A stretch of DNA of 64,000 bases from an uncultured Sphingomonas sp. (GTDB taxonomy: Bacteria; Pseudomonadota; Alphaproteobacteria; Sphingomonadales; Sphingomonadaceae), in assembly GCF_913774285.1 (NCBI RefSeq), contig NZ_CAJYHX010000015.1, forward strand, positions 1 to 64,000, read 5' to 3'. Under the pieces are notes generated by a model. It did not search any database. It was not told the origin of the DNA and worked only from the letters and a program-made list of their open reading frames with translations. This document shows, in pieces, positions 62,797-64,000 of the stretch. Both the position numbers and the translations under genes were made by a program. The stretch's first letter is position 1. Each line of letters begins with the position of its first letter.

Positions 62797-63381
62797 TCAG
62801 ATCGCGCGCACCTCGGTGACTTCGGGGACGTAATATTTGAGCAACTGCTCAATGCCGTTCTTCAGCGTCGCGGTGGACGAAGGGCAGCCCGAGCAGGCAC
62901 CCTGCATCTGGAGGAACACCTTGCCCTCGTTGAACCCGCGATAGACGATGTCGCCGCCGTCATTGGCGACCGCCGGGCGGATGCGGGTGTCGATCAGCTC
63001 GCGGATTTGCGCGACGATGTCGGCATCTTCGGGATTGTCGCCGAAGTCGGCGCTCTCCGGCGGCACGCTGAAGCCGGCGGCCGAGCCTTGCAGGAAGAGC
63101 GGCATGTTGGCCGAGAAATGATCGAGCAGGATGCCGAGCACGTCGGGCTTGAGGCTCAGCCACTCGACGCCCGGCGCAGCGGTCACCGAGATGAAGTCGC
63201 GGCCGAAGAATACGCCGGTCACGTCGCCCAGCGCGAACAGCGCGGTGGCGAGCGGCGAGGCTTCCGCCTCTTCGGGGCTCGCGAAGTCGCGGGTGCCCGC
63301 CTCCATCACGATCCTGCCGGGCAGGAACTTGAGCGTGGCGGGGTTGGGCGTGGCTTCGGTCTCGATCAGCATGCCGCTCAC
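62797..63381 (-). CDS. Nfu-type Fe-S cluster scaffold/carrier
   Basis: A 194-aa two-domain protein: N-terminal Nfu_N part (ETEATPNPATLKFLPG) and C-terminal NifU domain with the cluster-binding CSGC (Cys163, Cys166 in QGACSGCPSSTATL). It delivers [4Fe-4S] clusters to targets such as MiaB. ATG at 63381; a second ATG at 63372 gives the common form beginning MLIETEATP and is equally possible. Confidence 0.94.
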   Translation of the reverse strand: MSGMLIETEATPNPATLKFLPGRIVMEAGTRDFASPEEAEASPLATALFALGDVTGVFFGRDFISVTAAPGVEWLSLKPDVLGILLDHFSANMPLFLQGSAAGFSVPPESADFGDNPEDADIVAQIRELIDTRIRPAVANDGGDIVYRGFNEGKVFLQMQGACSGCPSSTATLKNGIEQLLKYYVPEVTEVRAI

Positions 63382-63450
63382 ATGGGCGCGTCCTTGCGCC
63401 GGATCAAGCCGCGCGCGGGAAACCCTGTGTTGCCGGCGCTGAAGTTCCGC

Positions 63451-64000
63451 TCAGGCGTCGGGGTCGGCGGGATAGACCTTGCCGACATGCGGCTCGCCGC
63501 GGGTGGCCGCCAGGCGCTCCTGGCGGTGGCGTTCACGATAGCGTTGGCGGTCCGCATCGCTGCGCTCGTCATAGCAGGCGGCGCAGCTCACCCCCGCCTC
63601 GTAGCGCGGCGAACGGCGGTCCTCGGCGCTGACCGGCCGGCGGCAGGCGTGGCACAGCGCGTAGCTGCCCGGCGCCAGGCCATGGCCCACCGTCACCCGC
63701 TGATCGAACACGAAGCACTCGCCGTCCCACAGGCTCTGCGCCTCGGGCACCTTTTCCAGATAGTTGAGGATCCCGCCCTTTAGGTGGAACACCTCCTCGA
63801 TGCCCTCGGACTTGAGGAAGGCGGTCGACTTCTCGCAGCGGATGCCGCCGGTGCAGAACATCGCCACCTTGGGCGGCGTCTCGCCCCTGCCGAGCAATTC
63901 CTCGCGGTGGGCACGGAACCAGTCGGGGAAGTCGCGGAAGCTCTTGGTGTGCGGGTCGATCGCGCCGCGGAAGGTGCCGGCGGCGACCTCGTAATCGTTG
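63451..64000 (-). CDS. trhO: tRNA uridine(34) hydroxylase TrhO (5' end beyond window)
   Basis: Oxygen-dependent enzyme adding a hydroxyl to uridine 34 of some tRNAs. The visible C-terminal 182 residues carry the TrhO core: [20 protein letters not shown], the rhodanese loop [11 protein letters not shown] with the active Cys, and [13 protein letters not shown], then a Cys-rich tail (CHACRRPVS and CAACYDERS) that probably binds zinc. The N-terminus is off the right edge. Confidence 0.93.
   Translation of the reverse strand, partial: NDYEVAAGTFRGAIDPHTKSFRDFPDWFRAHREELLGRGETPPKVAMFCTGGIRCEKSTAFLKSEGIEEVFHLKGGILNYLEKVPEAQSLWDGECFVFDQRVTVGHGLAPGSYALCHACRRPVSAEDRRSPRYEAGVSCAACYDERSDADRQRYRERHRQERLAATRGEPHVGKVYPADPDA

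Overview
The window is high-GC, gene-dense chromosomal DNA from an aerobic alphaproteobacterium, most likely a member of the Sphingomonadaceae (Sphingomonas or a close relative). The pointers are conserved alphaproteobacterial gene blocks (pyrE-pdxJ-acpS-lepB; coxBA-ctaB-ctaG-coxC-DUF983-SURF1; yajC-secD-secF-Mth938; tsaB-rimI-(mucR)-fur-plsC-miaB and phoH-ybeY-corC), a MucR regulator, a FixLJ pair, a PEP-type C-terminal sorting protein, a siderophore-type TonB receptor and short GC-rich mosaic palindromes in many intergenic gaps. No insertion sequence, prophage, integrase or CRISPR array is visible. This is essentially core genome with a few accessory insertions.

Layout: 1-2566 (minus) pyrE-pdxJ-acpS-lepB, mostly joined by ATGA overlaps. 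2665-12950 (plus) the aa3-type cytochrome c oxidase cluster, interrupted at 5692-8063 by a minus-strand small protein and a TonB-dependent receptor. 13100-17050 (minus) an M20 amidohydrolase, a DUF4893 lipoprotein, 3-hydroxybutyrate dehydrogenase and a patatin-like lipase. 17186-22645 (plus) two zinc metallopeptidases, a hydrolase, a TPR protein, the glyoxalase pair gloA-gloB and a lipoprotein. 22763-25870 (minus) hslU, hslV, tRNA-Pro(GGG) and a ROK sugar kinase. 25918-28293 is a FixLJ oxygen-sensing pair facing a 38-residue membrane peptide across an FNR/FixK-type palindrome. 28369-37242 is mixed: a predicted inactive peptidase relative, a nucleoside transporter, tgt, a DUF1593 protein and a less GC-rich patch with an orphan gene. 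36871-42626 (minus) the Sec accessory genes, a CorC-like protein, tadA and two small membrane proteins. 42774-48352: rpmB, a phytase-like protein, phaB, hemH and an orphan molybdopterin-binding subunit. 48483-51730 (plus) lgt-midA-GNAT-pgeF. 51862-64000 (minus) corC, ybeY, vapC, vapB, phoH, a surface-protein insertion, miaB, plsC, fur, mucR, rimI, tsaB, a nitroreductase, an Nfu protein and the edge of trhO.

The main themes are aerobic respiration (terminal oxidase, heme A and copper assembly, ferrochelatase, oxygen sensing), iron and Fe-S homeostasis (Fur, TonB receptor, Nfu), protein export and envelope work (LepB, SecDF-YajC, Lgt, PgeF), and RNA maturation and modification (YbeY, MiaB, TadA, Tgt, TsaB, TrhO).

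The most striking local feature is a vapBC toxin-antitoxin pair lodged inside the phoH-ybeY-corC operon. It has its own well-formed promoter in a 51-bp gap, carrying two copies of a 10-bp palindrome exactly 21 bp apart, and the toxin stop codon overlaps the ybeY start. I found no clearly new multi-gene system; the other candidates are listed with modest scores.
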